Positions 35,434 through 43,611 of a stretch of DNA of 64,000 nucleotides are shown one piece after another. A program made the position numbers and the translations under genes. This DNA comes from an uncultured Clostridia bacterium (GTDB lineage: Bacteria; Bacillota; Clostridia; Christensenellales; Borkfalkiaceae), in NCBI GenBank assembly GCA_947632195.1, contig CANROE010000002.1:1-64000 (forward strand), given 5' to 3'. The notes beneath the pieces were generated by a model that saw only the letters and a list, made by a program, of their open reading frames with translations, was not told where the DNA came from and ran no database searches. Every line of letters begins with the position of its first letter. The first letter of the stretch is position 1.

Positions 35434-36729
35434 TTATTGAAATAGGGTAAAATCGTCGGCCGAAGAGAAGGAAAGATCCACGCTGACCTCTTTTCCGCCG
35501 CGCAGGACGGTGAAAGTGACGACGTCCCCCCGCCGCACGCGGAACATCTCGACGGTGAACATATGACGGCGGGTGATCTCTTTCTCTTCGCCGCCGATCT
35601 TCACGGAGAGGAGCACGTCGCCCGCCGAGAGCTTGCCCGCCGCAAGCCCGCTGCCGACCTTCTCGATCTCCACCCGTTCCTTGACGCGCGCCCGTCCCGA
35701 CGCCTCGTCGTATTCGCTCCACGAGTCCGCCGTCTTTACGGTAAACCCGGGGTCGGCGCGCATTGCGCCGTGAGAGTTATCCGCCTTGCTGTTGTCGATG
35801 ATATTCTGCGTCACCGCCAAAACGAGATTGACGGGAATGGCATAGCCGAGATGTTCCACGCCGCTCTCCTCCGAGCGGGCGTTGACGATTCCGATGAGCT
35901 CCCCTGCCGCATTGAAGAGCCCGCCCCCCGAATTGCCGTGATTGACGGGGGCGTCCGTGCGCATTTCGAGGAAGGTCACGCTCGTGCGCTCGTCCGCTGC
36001 GGTGGTGGTGATGTATTCGGCGTCCACCGAAAGAATGCCGCTCACGGCGGACAGACCTTTCTTGTTGGGATTGCCCACTGCGTACACCTTTTCTCCGACA
36101 GAGACTTCGTCCGAATCGAAGAAGGTCGCCGCGCGGGCGTCGCTGTCTTTGAGTTCGTCGCTGTTTTCCACTTTGAGCACGGCGAGATCGCAGCTCATCA
36201 CGCCGCCGACATATTCCGCAGAGATCCCGCGCCCGTCCGTGCGCGCGCCGTAGAGATAGAGGGTAATGCGGTCGCTGATGTGCGGAAGGTACTCCCTGCC
36301 CAAACTGTCCTGGTTGTAGACGACGTGGTAATTGGTGACGACATAGGCGTCCCCCCGCTCCCGATCGACGTCGAGAAAGACGCCCGCGCCGATACTGTAA
36401 TAGACGGCGCTGCCGCCGAATTGCATCACGTCGAACGCGGCATACACCTCCGCCGAACAGAGCAGGTCGCCGTTGACGGCGATCGCGTCGTCGGGCAACG
36501 CGCCCAACTCTTGTATGAATTCCACAAAGCTCTTGGAATAGCCGTCCTTGCACGCCTCTTCGTACATCAGGCGCACCTGCGACTTGCTCTCCGTCTGCGA
36601 GAGGGTGATGTTGGCCGCGTCGTCGCGGTCGGCGACCTCGTAGGGGTTTTCGCCGAACAGCGAACAACCTGTGAGGGTAATGATCAATGCGCCCGTCAAC
36701 GCGAGCGCGGGAAAGAGAATTTTTTTCAT
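35434..36729 (-). CDS. HtrA/DegP-like serine protease lipoprotein
   Basis: A lipoprotein signal (MKKILFPAL and lipobox ITLTGC) starts this 431-residue protein. After an unassigned region to about residue 95 comes a trypsin-like domain with histidine in TNYHVV (about 135), aspartate in SCDLAVLK (about 180) and serine in NHGNSGGGLF (about 266). A PDZ-like domain follows (about 325-420: GSGLAAGKLSAGDVLLSV). Proteins of this kind degrade or refold damaged extracytoplasmic proteins. Unlike most Bacillota HtrA proteins, which have a transmembrane anchor, this one seems lipid-anchored. The ATG has AAGGAG upstream and is served by its own near-consensus promoter; it is monocistronic. Confidence 0.9.
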   Translation of the reverse strand: MKKILFPALALTGALIITLTGCSLFGENPYEVADRDDAANITLSQTESKSQVRLMYEEACKDGYSKSFVEFIQELGALPDDAIAVNGDLLCSAEVYAAFDVMQFGGSAVYYSIGAGVFLDVDRERGDAYVVTNYHVVYNQDSLGREYLPHISDRITLYLYGARTDGRGISAEYVGGVMSCDLAVLKVENSDELKDSDARAATFFDSDEVSVGEKVYAVGNPNKKGLSAVSGILSVDAEYITTTAADERTSVTFLEMRTDAPVNHGNSGGGLFNAAGELIGIVNARSEESGVEHLGYAIPVNLVLAVTQNIIDNSKADNSHGAMRADPGFTVKTADSWSEYDEASGRARVKERVEIEKVGSGLAAGKLSAGDVLLSVKIGGEEKEITRRHMFTVEMFRVRRGDVVTFTVLRGGKEVSVDLSFSSADDFTLFQ

Positions 36730-36754
36730 TGCGGCTCCTTCATGTTCGGGAACT

Positions 36755-36784
36755 ATTATACGCGAAATTTTGTCGGTTTGTCAA
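36755..36784 (-). promoter_or_regulatory. Sigma-A promoter of the HtrA-like gene
   Basis: Perfect TTGACA (36779-36784) and TATAAT (36755-36760) elements with an 18-base spacer on the minus strand. Confidence 0.85.
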
Positions 36785-36832
36785 TATTCGTGTGAAAATT
36801 ACAAAATATTTCCAAGAAAATACGCAAAAAAC

Positions 36833-36866
36833 AAAAAAAGAAAGAGCAACAAACGTCACTCTTTCC
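36833..36866 (-). terminator. Terminator of the rubrerythrin operon
   Basis: A GAAAGAG/CTCTTTC stem (36840-36846 with 36859-36865) is followed on the minus strand by seven Ts and a further T-rich stretch. Confidence 0.75.
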
Positions 36867-36879
36867 CTTTTTGCGATCG

Positions 36880-37011
36880 TTACAGATCGTCTGCGTCCTG
36901 CGTGGGCACCTCGTAGCCGTCTGTGGGTACACCCGTATAACTACCGAGGCGATCCTCGCCCGAGCGCATTTTCGCGCCTTTTTCGAGCGCTTTTTCCTTT
37001 CTGCCGTTCAT
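36880..37011 (-). CDS. 43-residue microprotein ending QDADDL
   Basis: A small frame starts with ATG at 37011, three bases after the previous gene, and ends at TAA just before the terminator. The product is basic at its start (MNGRKEKALEKG) and acidic at its end, with GSYTGVPTDGYEVP in the middle and QDADDL at the C-terminus. I recall small clostridial proteins with similar Gly-Ser-Tyr-Thr-Gly and DADDL endings, but cannot name a function. The ribosome site is weak, so translation may be coupled to the upstream gene. Confidence 0.6.
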   Translation of the reverse strand: MNGRKEKALEKGAKMRSGEDRLGSYTGVPTDGYEVPTQDADDL

Positions 37012-37014
37012 CGT

Positions 37015-37155
37015 TTAACCGCAGTTCTTCGTGCTCGAACTCTTTTTGCAGCCGCAGCCGCCCTTGTTTGAGGTCTTGTTCTGCGTTTCGGTCTGCTTGT
37101 TGCTTGCGCCTTGCGCATTCCGTGCCGTATTCGAGCTCCCTTGCTTGTTCTTCAT
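37015..37155 (-). CDS. 46-residue Asn/Lys-rich microprotein with cysteine-rich end
   Basis: The ATG at 37155 overlaps the rubrerythrin stop by four bases and has AAGGAG upstream. The product is polar and low in complexity (Asn, Gln, Thr, Lys), ending in a GGCGCKK motif and NCG, three cysteines in twelve residues. It is too short for the usual domain families. Co-transcription with rubrerythrin suggests metal binding or a link to oxidative stress, which is inference only. Confidence 0.6.
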   Translation of the reverse strand: MKNKQGSSNTARNAQGASNKQTETQNKTSNKGGCGCKKSSSTKNCG

Positions 37156-37748
37156 AGATTCTCCTTTTTGAAAGGAAGATGAAGTTCCACTTCGCCCTGC
37201 GACGCGCCGCAAAGAGGGCAGATGTTCCACGCCTCTTTGGAGGTGTGCATGTAGCCGCACTCGCCGCAGATCCACAACATCGGCCGTTCCTGCTTGTAGA
37301 GGGAGCCGTCCTTGAACGCCTCGTAGAGATATTCAAAGATGATCCGATGGTTTTGTTCCACCTTTGCTACCTGTGCGAATTTGAGCGCGATTTGCGCAAA
37401 CCCCTCTTCCTTCGCAATTCTCGCGAATTCGGGATAGAGCACTTCCGCTTCATCCTGTTCGTCTATCGCCGCAAAGTGTAAGTTTTCTTCGAGCGTTCCC
37501 GCATGAAAGGGATAGCTTGCGTCAATATGAATATTGTCCTGGCTGCCCGCATACTGCTGGATCGTTTCAAAGAAAACCTTCGCGTGATTTGTCTCGTTCT
37601 TCGCAATCGTGCGAATGGTATCTGCAAGAACTTCGTATCCTTGCTTCATCGCGGCTTTTACCGTGAGCTGATACCGCATACCCGCCTGACATTCTCCCGC
37701 AAATCCTCTTGCTAAGTTGAGATATGTCTGCGTCTGGGTGAATTCCAT
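37152..37748 (-). CDS. rbr: Rubrerythrin
   Basis: The 198-residue protein has a ferritin-like diiron domain (about 1-145) with glutamates in AGECQAG, NETNHA and the second pair near DEQDEAE and KVEQNH. A C-terminal rubredoxin-like domain with CGECGY and CPLCGA (about 160-178) binds one iron. Rubrerythrins reduce hydrogen peroxide in anaerobes using electrons from rubredoxin-type donors. I use the ATG at 37748 because GGAGG lies eight bases upstream; the frame continues upstream into repeat-rich DNA without support. It leads a three-gene unit with two microproteins. Confidence 0.93.
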   Translation of the reverse strand: MEFTQTQTYLNLARGFAGECQAGMRYQLTVKAAMKQGYEVLADTIRTIAKNETNHAKVFFETIQQYAGSQDNIHIDASYPFHAGTLEENLHFAAIDEQDEAEVLYPEFARIAKEEGFAQIALKFAQVAKVEQNHRIIFEYLYEAFKDGSLYKQERPMLWICGECGYMHTSKEAWNICPLCGASQGEVELHLPFKKENL

Positions 37749-37849
37749 GTTCGTCCTCCTTTCGCCATTATTGTGGGCAGAGAGAGAAGAGGATATACCC
37801 CGAAAACGGTGGAAATTTTTAGAAGGTTTCTCGTTTCCCCCGAGGAGCG

Positions 37850-38445
37850 AGACCTGCCCCCTTTTTAAGGGGGCGGGTGGCTCACGCAGTGAGACAGGTG
37901 GGGGGTAAAATGCGGAGCCCCCTTTCGGCACTGCGTGCCACTTTCCCCCGCTCCGCGAGGGACAGCAAAGGGAAACGCACCGCCATTTCAAAATCACGTC
38001 ATGTTGAGCGTAGTCGAAACATGTCCTTATTATAATGCGGACACCCTTCGACAAGCTCAGGGTGACGTGATTTTAATAAGGCGAGATTTCTCCACGCGCC
38101 GCTTACGCGGCTTGGTCGAAATGACAATAAAGGAATGCGCGGGCGAAATGACAGATTGGGGACAGCGAGTGCTTGCCCACCCCTTGAGGTGGAGCAACGC
38201 ATTCTGCCAACGGTTGACAATCGTTGGCACGTTGCAACATGAGTGAGCGCATCAGAGGCGCGAACGGTGACCGAATGCGAGGCTCCACTCGCATGAGACG
38301 GGTGTCACGCGCTCTGCGCGTGACGGAAGGGGTGTCTGCGCGTCGAAATAAACACCCCCTCAGTCTCGCTCCGCTCGACAGCTCCCCCTCAAGGGGCAGC
38401 CAAGGGGAATGCGGAACATCATTCCAAAACACATCCTTCTGAGGC
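37850..38445. repeat. Mosaic of dispersed intergenic repeats
   Basis: The 700-base gap between rubrerythrin and the Xre membrane gene holds no gene. It contains fragments seen again near 40.0, 45.0-45.5 and 48.4-48.6 kb: the blocks GGTCGAAATGACA, a CACCCTTCGACAAGCTCAGG-like segment, GAGATTTCTCCA, and CTCGACAGCTCCCC with an adjacent CAAGGGG palindrome. The blocks are in both orientations, as expected for non-autonomous palindromic elements. Confidence 0.75.
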
Positions 38446-38451
38446 ACGTTT

Positions 38452-39849
38452 TTATAATTTCACTTTCACACGCTCACGTTTGACCGCGCAGACGAGAATA
38501 CATACCCCAACGCCTGCCAGAATTTCGCAAAGAGCAAGCGGCGCGGCGAGGGGAAAATAGTCCTCGCGGTAGTAGCGCCCGAGTTTTGCGCGGGTTCCGT
38601 CCGCTTCGAGGCGCAACCAACACGGCAGCTCGTCGCCCTTCCAATCGACCGCAGAGACTTTCCCCTCGGAATACTCGCTGTATTTGAGATTATAGACCGA
38701 ATACTCCCCCTCAACTGCATGGAGACGGTGGAAAAAGAAAGTATCCCCGACGCCTTGATAAAAACCGAGATTGATCTGTTCGCGGCTCTTGATGCAACAA
38801 GTCTCCTTATTGTTTTGAAAGGTGCAAGTAAACCCGTTGCCGAGATCGTAACTTTCCCCCTCTACCGCCGTCTTTGAAAGCGCGGAGAGTTCAAAGGCGT
38901 ATTTTTGCGGTTTCAACCCGTTCCCTTCATCGACCTCGCAGGTGAGCGTCTCCATATCGGCGGTGAAATCTTCGAGAGCCGCCTCAAAGACGGGGACGCG
39001 CGTTTCGGGCTGCCATCCCCTGAATAAGACAAGGACAAACGCACCCGCAAACACGGGAATGAGGCAAAAGAGCACGCATTTTTTGTACCGTTTTGCATTT
39101 CGGGCGGCAATTTGCACGCCCTCTTCGCCGCCGAACTGCTTTTCGGCACGGTGTACGAGAAAAGCTCCGAACAAAAACGTACCGAGCGCAAAGAGGAAAA
39201 ACAGGACGGCCGCGACGGCAAAAGCGGTTTCGCGGATCGTCCCCGCGAAGATCGTAACACCGCAAACCGCTCCGAAAAGGAGGGACATTCCCGCCGAAAG
39301 ATCGCTCAAAAGGGCGACCCGTCTGCGCAAAAGCAGGCAAAATACTCCATAGTCCTCGGTTTCCTCGTCGGCAGAGTTTTCGGCTCCTCTCCACAGCGCG
39401 AGAATGCAGACGGCACAGATGAGGAAAACGACAAGTCCCAAGAAGAGCAGAAGGAGCCACCATTGCCACCCCACCCATATGACGGTGGTGAAATAGACGT
39501 ATAGCCCGATAAAAAAGAGCAAAAACCCCGCCATATACACGCCGAAAAGAATGAGCGAGCGCGTGAAAAAGGCGTTCATCTTCTTTTTGAGGAGTTTCCG
39601 TTCCGACTTTTCGGAGAGCGCGGGACGGAGAGCAGCCTCTGCGTTGCGTTCGCCCGCCAAAATTTCGTCTGCCGTGACCCCGTAGAGCTCCGCGAGGGCG
39701 GGGAGAAGGAGAATGTCGGGCATCACCGTGCCTCGCTCCCACGCCGAAACGGTGCGGTTGGAGACGGAGAGACGGTCCGCCACCTCCTGCTGGGTGTAGC
39801 CGCGCGCCTTGCAGAGGGTCGCCAAAAATTCGCCGATAGACTGTTTCAT
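38452..39849 (-). CDS. Xre-type HTH regulator fused to a multi-pass membrane domain
   Basis: The N-terminal 65 residues are a Cro/C1-type helix-turn-helix (TQQEVADRLSVSNRTVSAWERG). A linker is followed by about six transmembrane helices in two groups (about 95-155 and 185-235, plus one near 265-285), an extracytoplasmic domain of about 140 residues, and a final helix near the C-terminus, for 465 residues in total. The layout suggests a one-component membrane sensor that binds DNA directly, as seen in many Clostridia. No neighbour is obviously its target. The ATG at 39849 has GAGGTGA upstream, and a plausible promoter lies just before it. Signal unknown. Confidence 0.82.
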   Translation of the reverse strand: MKQSIGEFLATLCKARGYTQQEVADRLSVSNRTVSAWERGTVMPDILLLPALAELYGVTADEILAGERNAEAALRPALSEKSERKLLKKKMNAFFTRSLILFGVYMAGFLLFFIGLYVYFTTVIWVGWQWWLLLLFLGLVVFLICAVCILALWRGAENSADEETEDYGVFCLLLRRRVALLSDLSAGMSLLFGAVCGVTIFAGTIRETAFAVAAVLFFLFALGTFLFGAFLVHRAEKQFGGEEGVQIAARNAKRYKKCVLFCLIPVFAGAFVLVLFRGWQPETRVPVFEAALEDFTADMETLTCEVDEGNGLKPQKYAFELSALSKTAVEGESYDLGNGFTCTFQNNKETCCIKSREQINLGFYQGVGDTFFFHRLHAVEGEYSVYNLKYSEYSEGKVSAVDWKGDELPCWLRLEADGTRAKLGRYYREDYFPLAAPLALCEILAGVGVCILVCAVKRERVKVKL

Positions 39850-39866
39850 TTTGTCACCTCGCCCCC

Positions 39867-39895
39867 ATTCTACTCTTTCGGGAAGAAAAAAACAA
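39867..39895 (-). promoter_or_regulatory. Probable promoter of the HTH/membrane regulator
   Basis: TTGTTT (39890-39895) and TAGAAT (39867-39872) are 17 bases apart on the minus strand, with the start about ten bases before the ribosome site. Confidence 0.5.
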
Positions 39896-39943
39896 GACCG
39901 CAGCCTTGGAATTTGTCTATGATTTTCGGAAATTTATAAAATT

Positions 39944-39980
39944 GCCGCGCCCGCCCGCAAAATTTGCGGGCGGACGCGGC
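39944..39980 (-). terminator. Terminator of the exchanger/ABC exporter operon
   Basis: A nested GC-rich stem (GCCGCG/CGCGGC outside, CCGCCCGCAAA with its complement inside) is followed on the minus strand by AATTTTATAAATTT. Confidence 0.65.
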
Positions 39981-39984
39981 ACTC

Positions 39985-40135
39985 CAACACACCTCGGCGC
40001 CCCTTGCAGGGGAGCTGTCACGGCATAAGCCGAGACTGAGGGGTTTAACGAGAACCCTTTCGGCTCACTACGTTCGCCACTTTCCCTAAAAGGGACAGCA
40101 AGAAGTAATGCGGTGTCATTCCGAGCAGAAATCAA
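39985..40135. repeat. Dispersed intergenic repeat fragment
   Basis: Blocks such as GGCTCACTACGTTCGCCACTT and AAAAGGGACAGCAAG resemble parts of the 37.9 kb mosaic. The 290-base gap between the ABC gene and the Xre gene otherwise holds only the terminator hairpin. Confidence 0.55.
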
Positions 40136-40142
40136 CGAAACT

Positions 40143-41885
40143 TTACTCCGCAAATTGGGCGTTATACAGCTCGTAATAAAACCCTTCTTTGGCGAGCAAT
40201 TCCTCGTGCGTGCCCTGCTCCACGATGTCGCCCGACTTCATCACCAAAATCAAATCGGCATTCTGTATGGTGGAGAGACGGTGCGCCACGATAAAACAGG
40301 TTCTGCCCACCATGAGCTTTTGAAAGGCGTCCTGCACTTTGCGTTCGGTGCGGGTGTCGATGTTGCTCGTCGCCTCGTCCAAAATGAGCATGGGCGGACG
40401 GCAGAGCATGACGCGGGCAATGCACAGGAGCTGTTTTTGTCCCTGCGACAAATTTCCGTCCTCGCCGATGACCGTGTCGTATCCCTCGGGCAGGCGCATG
40501 ATAAAATTGTGCGCGTGCGCCGCCTTTGCCGCCCCGATCATCTCCTCCTCCGTAGCGGAAGGCCTGCCCATGCAGAGATTTTCGCGCACCGTCGCCTCTT
40601 TGAGCCACGTCTCCTGCAAGACCATGCCGTAATTTTCACGCAGCGATTTTCTCGTGACCGCGCGCACGTCCCTGCCGTCCACCGAGACCTTTCCGCCGTC
40701 TACGTCGTAAAAGCGCATGAGCAGATTGATCAGCGTTGTCTTTCCGCAGCCCGTTGGGCCGACGATGGCGACCCGCTTGCCCGCAGGCGCGCACACGTTC
40801 AGGTTTTCAATGAGCTTTTGCCCGGACGTATAGGAAAAATTCACCTCTTCGAGCCGCACTTCCCCCTTCGCCCTGCCCAAATCTTCGTTATCGCGGTCGG
40901 AGATCTCGGGCTCTTCCCCGATGAGGGCAAACAGCCGCGCGGCGCAGGCAAGCGCATTCTGGAACTCGGTGACGACCTCGGAGATCTCGTTGAACGGTTT
41001 CGTATATTGGGTGGAATAGTTGAGCACCGAGGTGAGCCCGCCGACCGTGAACGCGGTAGCCGTGCCCGCCGTGCCGATGACGAGGAGCGCCCCCACGAGA
41101 GCGACGAGCGCATACACCACCGCGTTGACGAAACGGGTGGTGGGATTGACCGTCGAGGAGAAAAATACCGCCTTTAAACTGCATTTTTTGTAACGGGCGT
41201 TGATCTCGCCGAAAACCTCCTCGTTTTCGTCCTCGTGACCGAACGCCTTTACCACTTTGAGATTACCGATCATTTCGTCGATAAAGGCGGTCTGTTCGGC
41301 GCGCACCTCGCTCTGCTTTTTGAACATGGAATAGGTGCGGGAGGAGATAAACTTCGCCGTGAGCAGGGAGAGCGGGGTGATGAAAAGCACGACGAGGGCG
41401 ACTTCCCAACGCAGCACGAACAATATGACGAGCACGCCCAAAACGGTGGCGATCCCCGTGAAGAATTGGTTGAACGCGAGGAGCAGGCCGTCCGAGAACT
41501 GTTCGGCGTCCGAGATGACGACGCTCGCCGTCTCGCCATAGGCTCTGCCGTCGAGATATCTGAGGGGCAAGATCTGGATCTTGCGGAAGGCGGCCGTGCG
41601 GACGTCCGCAAGCACATGATAGACGATCTTGTTGCTCAATGCGTTCATGCACCACTGCGAAAGAGCCGTGACCGCCACGCACCCGCCGATCGCAAAGAAA
41701 ATCCGATACAGGCGGGAAAAAAGAACGTCGTTTTGCCCGAGAATGCAGTCTATGCCGAGCCCCGCAAGATAGGGAACGGCGAGCGTCGCCGCCACGTTTA
41801 CGAGCGCGAGAAAGACGGTGAGCGCAAGCAAAAACGCATACGGTTTGAGATATAAGAGAATTTTACGGAAGGTCCCCTGTTTCAT
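40143..41885 (-). CDS. ABC exporter half-transporter, consensus ATPase site
   Basis: The 580-residue protein has six transmembrane helices (residues 1-310) and a C-terminal nucleotide-binding domain: Walker A GPTGCGKTT (about 378), signature LSQGQKQLL (about 484), Walker B MLILDEATSN with the catalytic glutamate (about 502), and IVAHRLST. It is of the type IV exporter fold used for drugs, lipids or peptides. The ATG at 41885 overlaps the upstream ABC gene's stop (TGATG), so the two are coupled and surely form a heterodimer. The longer upstream frame is unsupported. It ends the operon that begins with the cation exchanger. Confidence 0.92.
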   Translation of the reverse strand: MKQGTFRKILLYLKPYAFLLALTVFLALVNVAATLAVPYLAGLGIDCILGQNDVLFSRLYRIFFAIGGCVAVTALSQWCMNALSNKIVYHVLADVRTAAFRKIQILPLRYLDGRAYGETASVVISDAEQFSDGLLLAFNQFFTGIATVLGVLVILFVLRWEVALVVLFITPLSLLTAKFISSRTYSMFKKQSEVRAEQTAFIDEMIGNLKVVKAFGHEDENEEVFGEINARYKKCSLKAVFFSSTVNPTTRFVNAVVYALVALVGALLVIGTAGTATAFTVGGLTSVLNYSTQYTKPFNEISEVVTEFQNALACAARLFALIGEEPEISDRDNEDLGRAKGEVRLEEVNFSYTSGQKLIENLNVCAPAGKRVAIVGPTGCGKTTLINLLMRFYDVDGGKVSVDGRDVRAVTRKSLRENYGMVLQETWLKEATVRENLCMGRPSATEEEMIGAAKAAHAHNFIMRLPEGYDTVIGEDGNLSQGQKQLLCIARVMLCRPPMLILDEATSNIDTRTERKVQDAFQKLMVGRTCFIVAHRLSTIQNADLILVMKSGDIVEQGTHEELLAKEGFYYELYNAQFAE

Positions 41886-43603
41886 CACGCGCCCTCCCGT
41901 ACCTGCGAATTGTAAATTTCGCGGTAGACTTCGCACGTTTTCAGCAGATCTTCGTGCCTGCCCTGCCCCACCAGCCTGCCCTCGTCAAGCACGAGGATCT
42001 GATCGGCGTGCATGAGAGAAGTCGCCCGCTGGGAGACGAGAAAGACGGTGCATTCAAGCGTTTTGAGGGCATGGCGGAGCGCCCTGTCCGTCGCATAGTC
42101 GAGGGCGGAGGAGGAATCGTCCAGAATGAGAATTTCGGGGTCTTTGACAAGGGCGCGGGCGATGGTGAGCCGCTGCCTCTGCCCGCCCGAGAGATTTTTC
42201 CCCTCCTGCGCCACCTCGCCGTCCAGCCCGCCCTTGGCGGCGAGCACGTCCTCCGCCTGCGCGAGCCTGACCGCGCGCAAAAGTTGCTCTTCTGTTGCGT
42301 TCTTGTTCCCCCAAAGAAGGTTGGAGCGGATCGTCCCCTTGAACAGCACGGCCTTTTGCGGCACGATACCCACCCGTGCGCGCAAGGCGTCTGCGGGAAG
42401 GGAGTTGACGTTCTCCCCGCCGACTTCCACCTCTCCCTCCGTACTCTCGTAAAAACGGGGAATGAGATCGACGAGGGTACTTTTCCCCGCGCCCGTGCCC
42501 CCCAAAATGCCGACCGTCTCTCCCCGCTGCACCGTAAAATCGATACCGTCCAGCGTTTTTCCGCCGCCCGCGTAGGCGAACGACACCCCCTTGAAGGAGA
42601 CGGCGGGGACGGAGCCCGAACGCTCCCCTCCCCCCTGCGGCGGGGACAGCACGGCAGGTTCCCCCGCGACGTCGAGCACGGCGCCCACCCGCTTTTGGCA
42701 GGAGACCGCCTTCGTGACCGTGATGATGAGGTTTGCGAGTTTGATGAGCTCCACCAAAATCTGCGCCAGATAGCCGTAGAGCGCCACCACGTCGCCCTGT
42801 GCCAGCGCGCCGCTTTCGACGCGGACCGCGCCCACATACAAGAGCACGATGAGCGCGATGTTCACGAGGGCGTAGGTGAGCGGGCTCGAAAGCGCGGCGA
42901 GCGCACCCGCCGTTTTCTGCGACTTTTTGAGGGCGGCCGTGCGCCTTTCAAATTCCGCCTGTTCGCTCTCTTCGAGCGAAAATGCGCGTATGACCCGCAC
43001 CCCCGCCAGATTTTCGCGGGTGGAGAGATAAACTTTTTCCAGCCGTTCCTGCACTTTTTTGTAGAGCGGAAGGCAGATCCCCATCACAAAATAAACGGCG
43101 AGCGCCAAAAGCGGCACCAGCCCCACGAATACGAGCCCTGCACGGCTGTCCACCGTGAACGCCATCGCCGTTGCGCCGAACACCACAATGGGCGAGCGCA
43201 ATAAAAGACGGAGGGTCATATTGACCCCCGTTTGCACCTGGTTGATGTCGCTCGTCATGCGCGTGATCATGCGCGACGTGCCCAGCCCGTCGATCTGCGC
43301 ATAGGAAAACGACTGTAATTTCCGGAAGAGCCTTTCCCGCAGTTCCGCCGCCGTTCCCACGGCCGCCTTTGCCGAGAAGTATTGGGCAGTGAGCGCAAAT
43401 AAAAGCCCGAGCGCGCCGAACGCGACGAGCAGAAGACAGGCGTTTACGATGTAGCCCTTGTTTCCCTCTGCTATGCCCGTGTCGATGATCGCCGCCACCA
43501 CGAGGGGAACCGTGAGCTCCATGCACGCTTCAAACAGTTTAAATAAGGGGGCGAGGATCGCCTCCTTGCGATAGGTTTTGAGACAGGAAAAAAGATGTTT
43601 CAA
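41885..43603 (-). CDS. ABC exporter half-transporter, degenerate Walker B
   Basis: This is the 572-residue partner of the next gene, with six transmembrane helices and a nucleotide-binding domain: Walker A GGTGAGKST (about 368), signature LSGGQRQR (about 474), and Walker B ILILDDSSSALD (about 496) in which the usual catalytic glutamate is aspartate. The H-loop region reads LVSQRATS, lacking the usual histidine. One degenerate and one consensus site are typical of heterodimeric exporters. The start codon is TTG at 43603, nine bases after a GAGG that overlaps the stop of the exchanger gene; no better ATG is near. The substrate cannot be told from sequence. Confidence 0.9.
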   Translation of the reverse strand: MKHLFSCLKTYRKEAILAPLFKLFEACMELTVPLVVAAIIDTGIAEGNKGYIVNACLLLVAFGALGLLFALTAQYFSAKAAVGTAAELRERLFRKLQSFSYAQIDGLGTSRMITRMTSDINQVQTGVNMTLRLLLRSPIVVFGATAMAFTVDSRAGLVFVGLVPLLALAVYFVMGICLPLYKKVQERLEKVYLSTRENLAGVRVIRAFSLEESEQAEFERRTAALKKSQKTAGALAALSSPLTYALVNIALIVLLYVGAVRVESGALAQGDVVALYGYLAQILVELIKLANLIITVTKAVSCQKRVGAVLDVAGEPAVLSPPQGGGERSGSVPAVSFKGVSFAYAGGGKTLDGIDFTVQRGETVGILGGTGAGKSTLVDLIPRFYESTEGEVEVGGENVNSLPADALRARVGIVPQKAVLFKGTIRSNLLWGNKNATEEQLLRAVRLAQAEDVLAAKGGLDGEVAQEGKNLSGGQRQRLTIARALVKDPEILILDDSSSALDYATDRALRHALKTLECTVFLVSQRATSLMHADQILVLDEGRLVGQGRHEDLLKTCEVYREIYNSQVREGA

Positions 43604-43611
43604 ACAAAACC

